This document shows positions 1 through 7,047 of a stretch of DNA of 9,378 nt, piece after piece. Where the stretch lies: assembly GCA_947177925.1 (NCBI GenBank), contig CAMWWJ010000122.1:1-9378 (forward strand). The letters run 5' to 3'. Numbering within the stretch: the first letter of the stretch is position 1; every line of letters starts with the position of its first letter. The DNA comes from an uncultured Lachnospiraceae bacterium. GTDB lineage: Bacteria > Bacillota > Clostridia > Lachnospirales > Lachnospiraceae. The notes below the pieces were generated by a model that was not told the DNA's origin, did no database searches, and saw only the letters and a program-made list of their open reading frames with translations. A program made the translations under genes and the position numbers.

Positions 1-1072
1 TGTCACAGCCCATAGCAGATAAATTTTCCACCATCACGTCAATCCGGTTGGATTGCTTTACTTTTAATTCGGCAGCATCCATAATGGTAGTAGTGCCTTT
101 TGCAAAAGCAGCCATAATGGCAATGATGGGAAGCTCATCGATTAAAGTGGGAATGATTTCCCCTTTGATGGTAATTCCGTGAAGGGAGCTGGATTTTACA
201 AGAATATCGGCAACCGGCTCTCCATGTTCCTCATTTACGTTTAACAAGGTAATATTGCCACCCATTTCCTTTGCCACTTTTAAGATGCCGTCCCTGGTAG
301 GGTTGATCCCTACATTTTTTATGAGAATCTCACTGTTTGGAACAAGAAGGCCGGCGGCAATAAAGTAAGCGGCGGAAGAAATATCGCCGGGCACTTCTAC
401 CTTTTGTCCGGAAAGCTTCGGCTCCGGCAGTATGGAAGCAGTGGTGCCCTTCGTTGTAAGGTCAGCCCCAAAATAATGCAGCATGATTTCTGAGTGGTTC
501 CGGCTTACATAAGGTTCCGTCACTTTTGTTTCTCCGTTCGCATAAAGCCCTGCCAGCAAAATGGCTGATTTTACCTGAGCGGAAGCTACCTTGGAAGTAT
601 AATGGATTGCTTTTAAAGGGCTTCCGGTAATGGAAAGGGGGGCACAGCCGTTTTCGTTTAAGCTTTTTATAGAGGCTCCCATTTGCGTTAATGGATCAAT
701 GATACGTTTCATAGGACGTTTTTGAATGGAAGCATCGCCTGTTAAGGTTACAGAAAAAGGTTGAGGAGCCAATATGCCTGATATCAATCGGACAGTAGTC
801 CCACTGTTGCCTGCATCCAATTGTTCTGAAGGAGCGCTCAATCCGTGAAGCCCCTTTCCGTGAATTAAAATTTTCTCTGGGGTATTTTCAATGGAAATGC
901 CCAATTTCTGAAAACAGGAAATGGTGGACAAACAGTCGGCTCCCTGCAGAAAATTGGTGACTTCCGTCAATCCCTGAGAAATGGAGCCAAACATAACTGC
1001 CCGGTGGGATATGGATTTATCCCCGGGAATGGTTACCTCTCCTTTTAAGCCCTGAACCTTTTTTAATTCCAT
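1..1072 (-). CDS. aroA: 3-phosphoshikimate 1-carboxyvinyltransferase (EPSP synthase, class II), C-terminus cut by window edge
   Basis: Joins phosphoenolpyruvate to shikimate 3-phosphate in the cytoplasm, the sixth step of the shikimate pathway. The frame runs leftward from an ATG at 1072 and is open to the window edge, giving 357 residues. Family members have about 430, so roughly 70 C-terminal residues are missing. Visible motifs: PGDKSISHR at residues 16-24, LDAGNSGTT at 85-93, KRPM at 118-121, SAQVK at 164-168, RNHSE at 191-195, NPTR at 257-260 and IDELP near 311-315, whose Asp is the expected catalytic acid. GDKS, SAQVK, R-x-H-S-E and N-x-T-R are the signature set described for class II enzymes, the group of CP4 and Bacillus EPSP synthases. 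The start is supported by GAAAGGA about 10 nt upstream. It is the third gene after aroF and tyrA, 62 nt beyond tyrA, with no strong terminator between, so co-transcription is likely. Confidence 0.95.
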   Translation of the reverse strand, partial: MELKKVQGLKGEVTIPGDKSISHRAVMFGSISQGLTEVTNFLQGADCLSTISCFQKLGISIENTPEKILIHGKGLHGLSAPSEQLDAGNSGTTVRLISGILAPQPFSVTLTGDASIQKRPMKRIIDPLTQMGASIKSLNENGCAPLSITGSPLKAIHYTSKVASAQVKSAILLAGLYANGETKVTEPYVSRNHSEIMLHYFGADLTTKGTTASILPEPKLSGQKVEVPGDISSAAYFIAAGLLVPNSEILIKNVGINPTRDGILKVAKEMGGNITLLNVNEEHGEPVADILVKSSSLHGITIKGEIIPTLIDELPIIAIMAAFAKGTTTIMDAAELKVKQSNRIDVMVENLSAMGCD

Positions 1073-1134
1073 ATATTTCAATTCCTTTCTTGCTTTCTCG
1101 TATTTCCGGTATTTTATATAATACAATTGTCTCG

Positions 1135-2247
1135 TTAGCCAGCAGTATAAATCGTAAAATTTTTTTCCCGTAGCAATTTGATGGCTGACTGTTTGGCGCC
1201 CTCATCATAAAATTCAATGCGCAGGGCCCCTTCCTCAAACTCCCGGTTGTGCATGATTCCGATATTTTTTATGCTGATGCGGTGTTCTGCCAAAATAGCA
1301 GATGTTCTGGAAATAGATCCGGCTTCATCGGGAACTTCCAAATGGATATCATAGATTTTCTTAATGGGACCGCTGGAAGCATTGGGAAAAGAATCCCGAT
1401 AGCTCTTGGCAGTATCAAATAAGGAATAAAGGAAATCCATGGAGGCGGGAGCAGGCAGAGCATTCAGCATGTCCCTTATATGAGTGAGGGAAGCAATGTA
1501 ATCATCCAACAAAAGCCTGATATTTTCCGTGTTGGTCATGCAGATCTGCTGCCACATAACAGGCGAGGAGGAGGCAATCCTTGTAATATCCTTAAATCCT
1601 CCGGCGGCAATCAGCTTCATAAGTCCTTTTTCCGTATCGGAATCCTGAACCAGATTCACCAGACTGGAAGCAATGATATGAGGCAGATGGCTTATAGCTG
1701 CTGTAATATAATCATGCTCCTTATAGTTTAAAATAAGGGGAATCGCACCAAAAGAGGCTACCAGCTCCTTATAGCTGTCCAAAAGCTCTCCAGATACTTT
1801 TTCCGTTGGGGTTAAAATATAGTAAGCATTTTCCAAAAGGAGAGGATTGGAATTTTCATAGCCGGTCTTTTCGCTGCCGGCCATGGGGTGCCCGCCAATA
1901 AAGCAAGGCTCCAGTCCTTCTTTCTGAATGACTTCGTGAATGGTAGATTTCACACTGCCCACATCTGTCAAAATACAACCCTTTTGAAGATATTCTTTTA
2001 TATTCTTTAAATTTTCATCATTTTTGGAAACCGGTGCACAGAGGAATAAAATATCACACTGAAAAAAATCCGGCTTCAGGGAAGGATAAGCCTCATCTAT
2101 CGTACCCTCCTTTTTGGCAAGGAGCAAGGTCTGCTGATTAATGTCAAAAGCCTTGATCTGAATATGCGGTTTTGTTTTTTTCACCGCCTTTGCTATGGAA
2201 CCGCCAATCAGGCCGAGCCCCATAAAGGCACAAGTAGTTATTTCCAT
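1135..2247 (-). CDS. tyrA: Prephenate dehydrogenase with C-terminal ACT domain
   Basis: Oxidatively decarboxylates prephenate to 4-hydroxyphenylpyruvate using NAD(+), the committed step toward tyrosine. The 370-residue protein begins with a Rossmann nucleotide loop, GLGLIGGS at 10-17. The dehydrogenase core follows with GGHPMAGSEKTG (His120, expected catalytic position) and SHLPH (His187, His190), both typical of TyrA. Residues from about 297 to 370 read as an ACT domain (YDIHLEVPDEAGSISRTSAI), the fold that usually binds an amino acid effector, so feedback by tyrosine is likely though not shown here. There is no fused chorismate mutase domain. The ATG is preceded by GGGAGAAG at good spacing. 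It starts 21 nt after aroF ends, which fits a tight operon. Length and domain order match Gram-positive TyrA proteins. Confidence 0.95.
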   Translation of the reverse strand: MEITTCAFMGLGLIGGSIAKAVKKTKPHIQIKAFDINQQTLLLAKKEGTIDEAYPSLKPDFFQCDILFLCAPVSKNDENLKNIKEYLQKGCILTDVGSVKSTIHEVIQKEGLEPCFIGGHPMAGSEKTGYENSNPLLLENAYYILTPTEKVSGELLDSYKELVASFGAIPLILNYKEHDYITAAISHLPHIIASSLVNLVQDSDTEKGLMKLIAAGGFKDITRIASSSPVMWQQICMTNTENIRLLLDDYIASLTHIRDMLNALPAPASMDFLYSLFDTAKSYRDSFPNASSGPIKKIYDIHLEVPDEAGSISRTSAILAEHRISIKNIGIMHNREFEEGALRIEFYDEGAKQSAIKLLREKNFTIYTAG

Positions 2248-2268
2248 CTTTTGCTTCTCCCGATTTTT

Positions 2269-3282
2269 TTAGAAGGTACGGTGCACCAGTTTGGCAAAGG
2301 GTTTTAATTCCTGGCATAACGCATCGAACTTTTTGAAGGTCAGTGACTGGGGACCATCCGATAACGCATTGGCCGGGTCATTATGCACCTCGATCATAAG
2401 ACCGTCACTGTCACAGGCAACGGCTGCCTTTGCCATGGGAGCTACATATTTATAGGAACCGGTAGAGTGGGAGGGGTCCACGATAACCGGCAAATGTGTT
2501 TTTGACTTTAACACCGGAACGGCGCTGATGTCCAATGTGTTTCTGGTAGCTGTCTCAAAGGTGCGGATGCCCCGTTCACAAAGGACTACGTTGGGATTGC
2601 CCTCTGCAATAATATATTCTGCCGCATTGAGCCATTCATCAATGGTAGCGCAGAGACCTCTTTTTAATAATACGGGCATACCGGAACGGCCAGCTTCCTT
2701 TAATAATATAAAATTCTGCATATTTCTGGCGCCTATCTGAATCATATCCACATATTTTTCCGCAGCTTCAATTGCCTCCTGGCTGACTACCTCGCATATA
2801 GTAGTAAGTCCGGTTTCCTGTTTGGCGGTTTGCATATATCTTAAGCCTTCTGCTTCCAGACCCTGAAAAGAATAGGGAGAAGTACGAGGCTTATATGCGC
2901 CGCCTCTTAAAATAGTAGCCCCGGAAGCCTTTACGGCATGGGCAATTTCCAAAAGCTGTTTTTCTGTTTCCACAGCGCAGGGACCTGCCATAATCGTCAG
3001 GTTTCCCGGACCGATAGTGGTATTTCCCACAGAAACAGTAGTAGGCTCCGGATGCAGCTTAATGTTGGATAGTTTATAGCTTTCCGAAATGGGAACGATT
3101 TTTTCCACATCCTTAAAGCTTGTAAGGTTTTCTGCCGGAAGCTTTGATTTATCTCCTACGATGCCGATAATCGTTACCTCTTCTCCTTTTGATAAATGAA
3201 CCTGAAGCTGAAAGCTTTCAATATATTGTTTGATAGACTGAATGCTGCTGTCGGCAGCATCTGGTTTCATTACTACGATCAT
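2269..3282 (-). CDS. aroF: 3-deoxy-7-phosphoheptulonate synthase (DAHP synthase, type I-beta)
   Basis: Condenses phosphoenolpyruvate and erythrose 4-phosphate to DAHP, the entry reaction of aromatic amino acid synthesis. The protein has 337 residues. Residues 1 to about 70 form the ferredoxin-like regulatory domain of the Thermotoga maritima type (starting MIVVMKPDA), which in that family mediates tyrosine or phenylalanine feedback. The TIM barrel follows with AGPCAVE (metal-ligand Cys102), LRGGAYKPRTSPYSFQG, QIGARNMQNF, LLKRG, LCERGIRTFE, DPSHSTG and EVHNDP. The frame is open upstream to an ATG at 3345, but I chose 3282. GGAG lies 8 nt before it, homologues begin at this point, and the metal-binding Cys then falls at 102 as in T. 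maritima. The extra 21 residues (rich in Gly, Asn, Lys) would lie in the structured leader. It is the first gene of the aroF-tyrA-aroA operon. Confidence 0.96.
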   Translation of the reverse strand: MIVVMKPDAADSSIQSIKQYIESFQLQVHLSKGEEVTIIGIVGDKSKLPAENLTSFKDVEKIVPISESYKLSNIKLHPEPTTVSVGNTTIGPGNLTIMAGPCAVETEKQLLEIAHAVKASGATILRGGAYKPRTSPYSFQGLEAEGLRYMQTAKQETGLTTICEVVSQEAIEAAEKYVDMIQIGARNMQNFILLKEAGRSGMPVLLKRGLCATIDEWLNAAEYIIAEGNPNVVLCERGIRTFETATRNTLDISAVPVLKSKTHLPVIVDPSHSTGSYKYVAPMAKAAVACDSDGLMIEVHNDPANALSDGPQSLTFKKFDALCQELKPFAKLVHRTF

Positions 3283-3313
3283 TTTTTTATCTCCATTTCC
3301 AGTTCTTATTTTG

Positions 3314-3405
3314 TGTGTTTCGTTTCCATTTCCTTTTCCGGACATTACTTTTGGCAGGAATACCGGAAGTAATGGAAAGTACTTTGAAAATGGGGTGGAA
3401 ACACA
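3314..3405 (-). promoter_or_regulatory. Structured leader of aroF mRNA with alternative stems
   Basis: In the predicted transcript, UGUGUUUC (3405-3398) can pair with GAAACACA (3321-3314), UUUCCAUU (3378-3371) with AAUGGAAA (3330-3323), and UUCCGG (3368-3363) with CCGGAA (3341-3336), giving a nested stem. A competing 8-bp stem pairs CAUUACUU (3374-3367) with AAGUAAUG (3350-3343) and cannot coexist with the second and third helices. The first helix starts at the predicted transcription start. There is no U-tract, so an intrinsic terminator is not evident, and no T-box consensus is seen. The pairings are read directly from the sequence; a regulatory role is inference. Confidence 0.45.
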
Positions 3406-3411
3406 TGAATT

Positions 3412-3440
3412 ATTGTAACGTGGGGAATATGAAATGTCAA
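3412..3440 (-). promoter_or_regulatory. Sigma-A promoter of aroF-tyrA-aroA
   Basis: On the minus strand TTGACA (3440-3435) and TACAAT (3417-3412) are separated by exactly 17 bp, so the -35 is perfect and the -10 has one mismatch. Transcription should start near 3405, leaving a leader of about 120 nt before the aroF ATG at 3282. Confidence 0.85.
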
Positions 3441-3461
3441 CACTTTATTACTTTAAAGTGT
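3440..3461. repeat. Palindrome abutting the aroF -35 box, operator candidate
   Basis: Perfect 8-bp arms ACACTTTA (3440-3447) and TAAAGTGT (3454-3461) flank a 6-bp centre. One end overlaps the outermost base of the aroF -35 hexamer, which is a good place for a DNA-binding regulator. The regulator is not identifiable from the sequence. Confidence 0.5.
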
Positions 3462-3487
3462 GTTAGTGGAGGAGTTAAAAACACACT
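3457..3487. repeat. Second inverted repeat overlapping the first
   Basis: AGTGTGTT (3457-3464) and AACACACT (3480-3487) are perfect complements separated by 15 bp, and the left arm shares AGTGT with the adjacent palindrome. Three related half-sites therefore lie in a row upstream of the aroF promoter, which could mean cooperative operator binding. It is outside the predicted transcript, so an RNA attenuator is unlikely. Confidence 0.4.
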
Positions 3488-3623
3488 GTACAAATCGACC
3501 AAATTTTTGTAAAATATTATAAGAATATAAAACAGAATGCACATAGAAAAATCTTGGGCTGAGGACAGGCATGAAGGTATAAGGTTCAAAGAAAAAGGAA
3601 AAGATATCGTAAGGATTAAATAA

Positions 3624-3641
3624 TTCTTGAAGTTGCAAGAA
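3624..3641. repeat. Small palindrome upstream of the sirtuin-like gene promoter
   Basis: TTCTTG and CAAGAA are perfect 6-bp arms around a 6-bp centre, ending 15 bp before the -35 box at 3657. The position suits an activator or repressor site, but a palindrome this short can arise by chance. Confidence 0.3.
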
Positions 3642-3656
3642 AATGGTAGCTTGATA

Positions 3657-3685
3657 TTGACAATTATCAGACAAATTTTTAAAAT
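3657..3685 (+). promoter_or_regulatory. Sigma-A promoter of the Sir2-like gene
   Basis: TTGACA (3657-3662), a 17-bp spacer, then TAAAAT (3680-3685). The predicted start is near 3692, about 45 nt before the ATG at 3738. It may also serve the downstream GH13 and DUF5662-like genes. Confidence 0.75.
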
Positions 3686-3737
3686 GTACATATAGGACAA
3701 AAAAGTACGGGTCAGTGAAAAGAAAGCAGGTGATTTT

Positions 3738-4481
3738 ATGTTCCAGTCCAAGGAGGAAAAAATAGCAAGAGTAAAGCAGATGATTTATAACTCACAAAAT
3801 ATTGTTTGCTTGCTTGGAATCGGTGTGGCCATGGAGTGTGGCGGTGTGAATTTTCTTCATGAAAGGGAAAGCTACCGGATTGAAGATACTTATCATTACA
3901 GTCCGGAGGAAATATTCTCAACAGGCTTTTACAGTGCAAGGAAGGAAAAGTTTTTTGAATTTTATAAGCAGGAACTGCTTTCTTTGAAGCTGACGGTAGG
4001 TCAAAGCTTATATGCCATAAAGGAGCTGGACAACTGGGGGAAGCTGAAAGGCTGCGTGACAAGAAATATGTATGGGCTGGCTGAGCGGGCAGGTATTTCC
4101 AATGTAATCAATCTGTATGGAAATATACATGAGAACTGGTGTACCAAATGCGGCAAGCATTTTAGTGCCGACTATTTAAAAAACAGTGCAGGAGTGCCTG
4201 TCTGTGATGTATGTGGGAGTCCCATCAGGCCGGGAGTACGGCTTTACGGGGAACTGGTGCGCAATGATGTGATGACCAGATGCGCAAATGTATGCCAGTA
4301 TGCGGATATTTTACTTGTCCTTGGAACCAATCTTTATGACAGCATGGTAAAAAATGCATTAAAATACTATAGTGGTAATAAGCTTGTGCTGATTACGAAG
4401 CATGAACATTTCACGGATAAAAAAGCCGACATTGTTATACATGATGAAGTAAATAAGGTGTTGCCGAAGATTGTGTGGTAA
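3738..4481 (+). CDS. Sir2-family (sirtuin-like) protein with degenerate active site
   Basis: The 247-residue protein has normal length and overall sirtuin order, but key residues are changed. The NAD loop, usually GAGxSxxSGIPDFR, reads GIGVAMECGGVNFL at 27-40, so the Pro, Asp and Arg are lost. The TQNxDxLH motif reads TRNMYGLA at 108-115, keeping the Asn but not Gln, Asp or His. The catalytic His of the LHG motif is Tyr127 (NLYGN). The Cys4 zinc site is intact (CTKC 135-138, CDVC 156-159), as are RPGVRLYGE (164-172) and a LVLGTNL nucleotide-fold strand. Active sirtuins remove acyl groups from lysine using NAD(+); this one is unlikely to do so, and a binding or regulatory role is inference. 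Start: ATG with GCAGGTG just upstream. Its own promoter lies at 3657. The GH13 gene follows after 103 nt. Confidence 0.88.
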   Translation: MFQSKEEKIARVKQMIYNSQNIVCLLGIGVAMECGGVNFLHERESYRIEDTYHYSPEEIFSTGFYSARKEKFFEFYKQELLSLKLTVGQSLYAIKELDNWGKLKGCVTRNMYGLAERAGISNVINLYGNIHENWCTKCGKHFSADYLKNSAGVPVCDVCGSPIRPGVRLYGELVRNDVMTRCANVCQYADILLVLGTNLYDSMVKNALKYYSGNKLVLITKHEHFTDKKADIVIHDEVNKVLPKIVW

Positions 4482-4499
4482 GGAAAACTATGATATACT
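4471..4499 (+). promoter_or_regulatory. Possible internal promoter for the GH13 gene
   Basis: TTGTGT (4471-4476), a 17-bp spacer and TATACT (4494-4499) preceded by TG at the extended -10 position. It overlaps the last codons of the Sir2-like gene and would start transcription near 4506. The -35 is weak, so confidence is limited. Confidence 0.4.
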
Positions 4500-4584
4500 G
4501 TTTACTGCGGAGTGAAAGAACCAATATGCTATGTCATTTCGCAAAATGCAATGTGGGCTATGAATAAGGCAGGAGAAATGAAAC

Positions 4585-6453
4585 GTGGTAAATTACAGGA
4601 TAAGAACAGGGCAGCCATATCCTCTTGGGGTAACTCCATATGCGGATGGGTTCAATATTGCGATTTCCATTCAGGCAAGGAAAGAGTGTGGTATGCTGCT
4701 TTACGGAGAAAGCCAGAATACGATTCAGATTCCTTTTTCCAAAAAGTATTTAGTTGGGGATTTGTATACTATATTTGTGGAAGGAATTGATATTAAAAAA
4801 TACGTCTATCAGTTTTACAAAGATGAGGAAAGGCAGCCCGATCCTTATGGAAAATGGGTTTTAGGCAGGGAAGTATGGGGGGAATACCAGGGAAACCGGA
4901 AGGAATTGTGTTATCGGACTATGCAGGAGGAATTTTGCTGGCAGGGAGACAAGCCTTTGAACATTCCTTATTGCGACAGCATTTTATACAGCCTTCATGT
5001 GAGGGGCTTTACAAAGCACGGCTCTTCTAAAGTAAAGGGGAAGGGCACATTTACCGGGCTTATGGAAAAGATTCCCTATTTAAAAGAACTCGGGATTACA
5101 GGGATTGAACTAATGCCCATTTATGAATTTGACGAGATTATTAAAAATGCAGGATATACCCATATGGATGAAATGCTGGCTCCTTATATGGATAAGGAGC
5201 ATACCACGTGGGAATATAAAATCAACTATTGGGGATTTACAAAGGGGGACTATTTTGCACCAAAGGCAGCCTATGCCTATACGGATAATCCCATAAAGGA
5301 ATGCAAGACCATGGTCAGGGAGCTTCATAAAAACGGGATAGAAGTTCTGATGCAGATTTATTTTCCGGATTCTGTTTCCTGGAGCCATATATATGAGGTG
5401 CTGAAATTCTGGGTAAGAGAATATCATATAGATGGGTTTCATTTAATGGGACAGGATATTCCCATGAAGCTTTTGGCAAAGGATCCTCTGCTTGGAAAGA
5501 CCAAGCTGATAGGGGAGCGGATGGATATGTCCTATTTGTATCGGGAAGAGGAAAAGCCCGAGTTTAAAAATACTGCTTTGTTTCATGAAGAATTCATGTA
5601 TGAGACAAGGAAATATTTAAAGGGCGATGGAGATATGCTCTCTAAAATGGCAGAACTGTTTCGGAAGAATCCGGCAAAAACCTCTGTGGTCAATTTTCTC
5701 ACCTGTTATCAGGGGTTTACGTTGAATGATTTAGTCAGCTATGATAAAAAGCACAATGAAGAAAACGGGGAAAATAACAAGGATGGGAGCGACTATAATT
5801 ACAGCTGGAACTGCGGTGTAGAAGGAAAAAGCAGAAAAAAACAGGTGTTGGATCTTAGAAAAAAACAGATACGGAATGCCTGGCTTATGCTTTTTCTTGC
5901 ACAGGGAACTCCCATGATTTTAAGCGGAGATGAATTTTTAAACAGTGGAGAAGGAAATAATAATCCCTATTGTCAGGATAACCATATCAACTGGCTGAAC
6001 TGGAAACAGGCGGAAACCAATAAGGAAATGGTAGAGTTTGTGAAGTTTCTGATACAGACAAGGAAAAATCATCCAATCCTCCATAAAGAAGAGCAGTTTC
6101 GAATCATGGATTACATTTCATGCGGTTATCCGGACTTATCCTATCATGGAAATATGGCGTGGTATCCGCAGTTTGAAAATTATAACAGACATTTGGGCAT
6201 CATGCTGTGCGGAAAGTATGCAAAGGTAAAAAAAAGAAGGGATGATGATTTTTTTTATGTGGCATATAATATGCACTGGACAGAGCATGAATTTGCCCTG
6301 CCAAAGCTTCCTTCCGGTTTTAAATGGTATATTCTGACAGAATCCGAAAAAGGAGAATATTTTACGGAAGCCCAAACACCTTCCAGAAAGCAGACCAAAA
6401 TCATGGTTCCGGAAAGAAGCATACTTGTACTAATTGGAAAGCGGGCAGTGTAA
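4585..6453 (+). CDS. GH13 glycogen-debranching-type protein, predicted catalytically inactive
   Basis: The 622-residue protein is most like GlgX/TreX/isoamylase debranching enzymes. Residues about 10-110 resemble a CBM48-type N-terminal domain (PYPLGVTPYADGFNIAIS), followed by a TIM barrel from about 130 and a C-terminal beta domain. Conserved family blocks remain: NDLVSYDKKHN at 381-391, NYSWNCGVEG, and GNNNPYCQDN at 457-466. The active site is not conserved. Region I, usually DVVYNH, reads QIYFPD (257-262). Region II, usually GFRFD, reads GFHLM, placing Met288 at the nucleophile. Region IV, usually HD, reads Tyr375-Gln376. Only region III Glu311 (LIGER) remains. Glycosidase activity is therefore not expected; glucan binding or regulation is inference. 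The start is GTG with AGGAG 9 nt upstream, and the homologous N-terminus begins there. A nearby ATG at 4578 is in another frame. Confidence 0.88.
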   Translation: MVNYRIRTGQPYPLGVTPYADGFNIAISIQARKECGMLLYGESQNTIQIPFSKKYLVGDLYTIFVEGIDIKKYVYQFYKDEERQPDPYGKWVLGREVWGEYQGNRKELCYRTMQEEFCWQGDKPLNIPYCDSILYSLHVRGFTKHGSSKVKGKGTFTGLMEKIPYLKELGITGIELMPIYEFDEIIKNAGYTHMDEMLAPYMDKEHTTWEYKINYWGFTKGDYFAPKAAYAYTDNPIKECKTMVRELHKNGIEVLMQIYFPDSVSWSHIYEVLKFWVREYHIDGFHLMGQDIPMKLLAKDPLLGKTKLIGERMDMSYLYREEEKPEFKNTALFHEEFMYETRKYLKGDGDMLSKMAELFRKNPAKTSVVNFLTCYQGFTLNDLVSYDKKHNEENGENNKDGSDYNYSWNCGVEGKSRKKQVLDLRKKQIRNAWLMLFLAQGTPMILSGDEFLNSGEGNNNPYCQDNHINWLNWKQAETNKEMVEFVKFLIQTRKNHPILHKEEQFRIMDYISCGYPDLSYHGNMAWYPQFENYNRHLGIMLCGKYAKVKKRRDDDFFYVAYNMHWTEHEFALPKLPSGFKWYILTESEKGEYFTEAQTPSRKQTKIMVPERSILVLIGKRAV

Positions 6454-6454
6454 C

Positions 6455-7033
6455 ATGAAAATAAAAAATATTTTAGGACATTTGAAAACCATTACCACTC
6501 ATAAACGAATCGTTAGGAAAGGCTGTTTTCGGGTAGGACTGTACAGGCAGGGAATCCTCCATGACTTATCCAAGTTTTCTCCCACAGAATTCTGGGTGGG
6601 AGCAAGGTACTATCAGGGAGACAGAAGTCCCAATAATGCAGAAAGAGAGCAAATCGGTTACTCCAGCGCATGGCTTCACCACAAGGGCAGGAATAAGCAT
6701 CATTATGAATATTGGATCGATTACAGCACAAAAGCAATAGAGGGCGGAATGGCACCGGCGCCCATGCCGAAAAAATATGTGGTGGAAATGTTCATGGATC
6801 GGGTTGCCGCCTCTAAGACTTATAATAAGGAGAAATATACGGATTCCGATCCCCTTATGTATTTTAAGAGCGGGAAAGGGGAACCTATGATGCATCCGGA
6901 AACAAGAAAGCTGTTGTTAAAGCTTTTGACAATGCTTTCTAAAAAAGGAGAAGCCTATACCTTTGCTTATATCAAAAGAGTCGTATTGAAAAAGAAAAAA
7001 AGAAAGAAAACCGCTATATTTTTTGTAATATAA
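6455..7033 (+). CDS. DUF5662-like protein, HD-domain-like His/Asp pattern
   Basis: I recognise this 192-residue protein as resembling the DUF5662 family, whose function is unknown. It has a histidine-rich pattern suggesting a metal site: His16, ILHDLSKFSP with His36-Asp37, and HHKGRNKHHYEYW with His75, His76, His82 and His83. A conserved-looking stretch (MPKKYVVEMFMDRVAAS, 104-120) follows. This is reminiscent of HD phosphohydrolases but not proof of one. The C-terminus is very Lys-rich (LKKKKRKK at about 178-185), which could bind nucleic acid or simply be a flexible tail. No signal peptide is seen. The ATG at 6455 comes 1 nt after the GH13 stop, so the two are probably translationally coupled; the ribosome site itself (GCGGGCAG) is weak. 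A TTG at 6434 in frame is less likely. Confidence 0.75.
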   Translation: MKIKNILGHLKTITTHKRIVRKGCFRVGLYRQGILHDLSKFSPTEFWVGARYYQGDRSPNNAEREQIGYSSAWLHHKGRNKHHYEYWIDYSTKAIEGGMAPAPMPKKYVVEMFMDRVAASKTYNKEKYTDSDPLMYFKSGKGEPMMHPETRKLLLKLLTMLSKKGEAYTFAYIKRVVLKKKKRKKTAIFFVI

Positions 7034-7047
7034 AATTAAACAGGCAC

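Larger units (their letters stand above)
3283..3737. other. Divergent intergenic region, 455 bp, no gene seen
   Basis: This AT-rich region separates the leftward aroF operon from the rightward Sir2-like gene. It contains the aroF leader and promoter on the minus strand (about 3283-3440), palindromes at 3440-3487, and a plus-strand promoter at 3657-3685 with a small palindrome at 3624-3641. Short open frames here lack convincing ribosome sites and recognisable protein content. I see nothing clear between about 3490 and 3620. Confidence 0.8.

Noticed and set aside
3283..3345. A longer aroF start adding 21 residues from an ATG at 3345.
   Set aside because: The added segment is low-complexity and lacks a good ribosome site. 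The ATG at 3282 has GGAG at correct spacing and matches the usual family N-terminus.
3286..3406. A 39-codon minus-strand frame in the aroF leader with three Trp codons, ending beside the aroF ribosome site, which looks like an attenuation leader peptide.
   Set aside because: Its ATG falls at the predicted transcription start, so there is no room for a ribosome site. The Trp codons come from repeated GGAAATGG-like sequence, and no terminator follows.
3440..3487. Competing hairpins read as an RNA attenuator of the aroF operon.
   Set aside because: They lie upstream of the predicted aroF start and so are not transcribed with aroF; a DNA operator is the more economical reading.
3437..3751. Minus-strand frames in the divergent intergenic region.
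   Set aside because: They are AT-driven frames rich in Phe, Ile, Leu and Ser with no ribosome site, and they overlap both promoters.
4512..4790. A 92-codon plus-strand frame before and inside the GH13 gene.
   Set aside because: It overlaps the N-terminal CBM48-like coding of the GH13 gene in another frame and has no recognisable protein content.
4585..6453. Treating the GH13 gene as a decaying pseudogene.
   Set aside because: There is no frameshift or stop in 622 codons, all domains are present, and substitutions cluster at catalytic positions rather than being spread at random.
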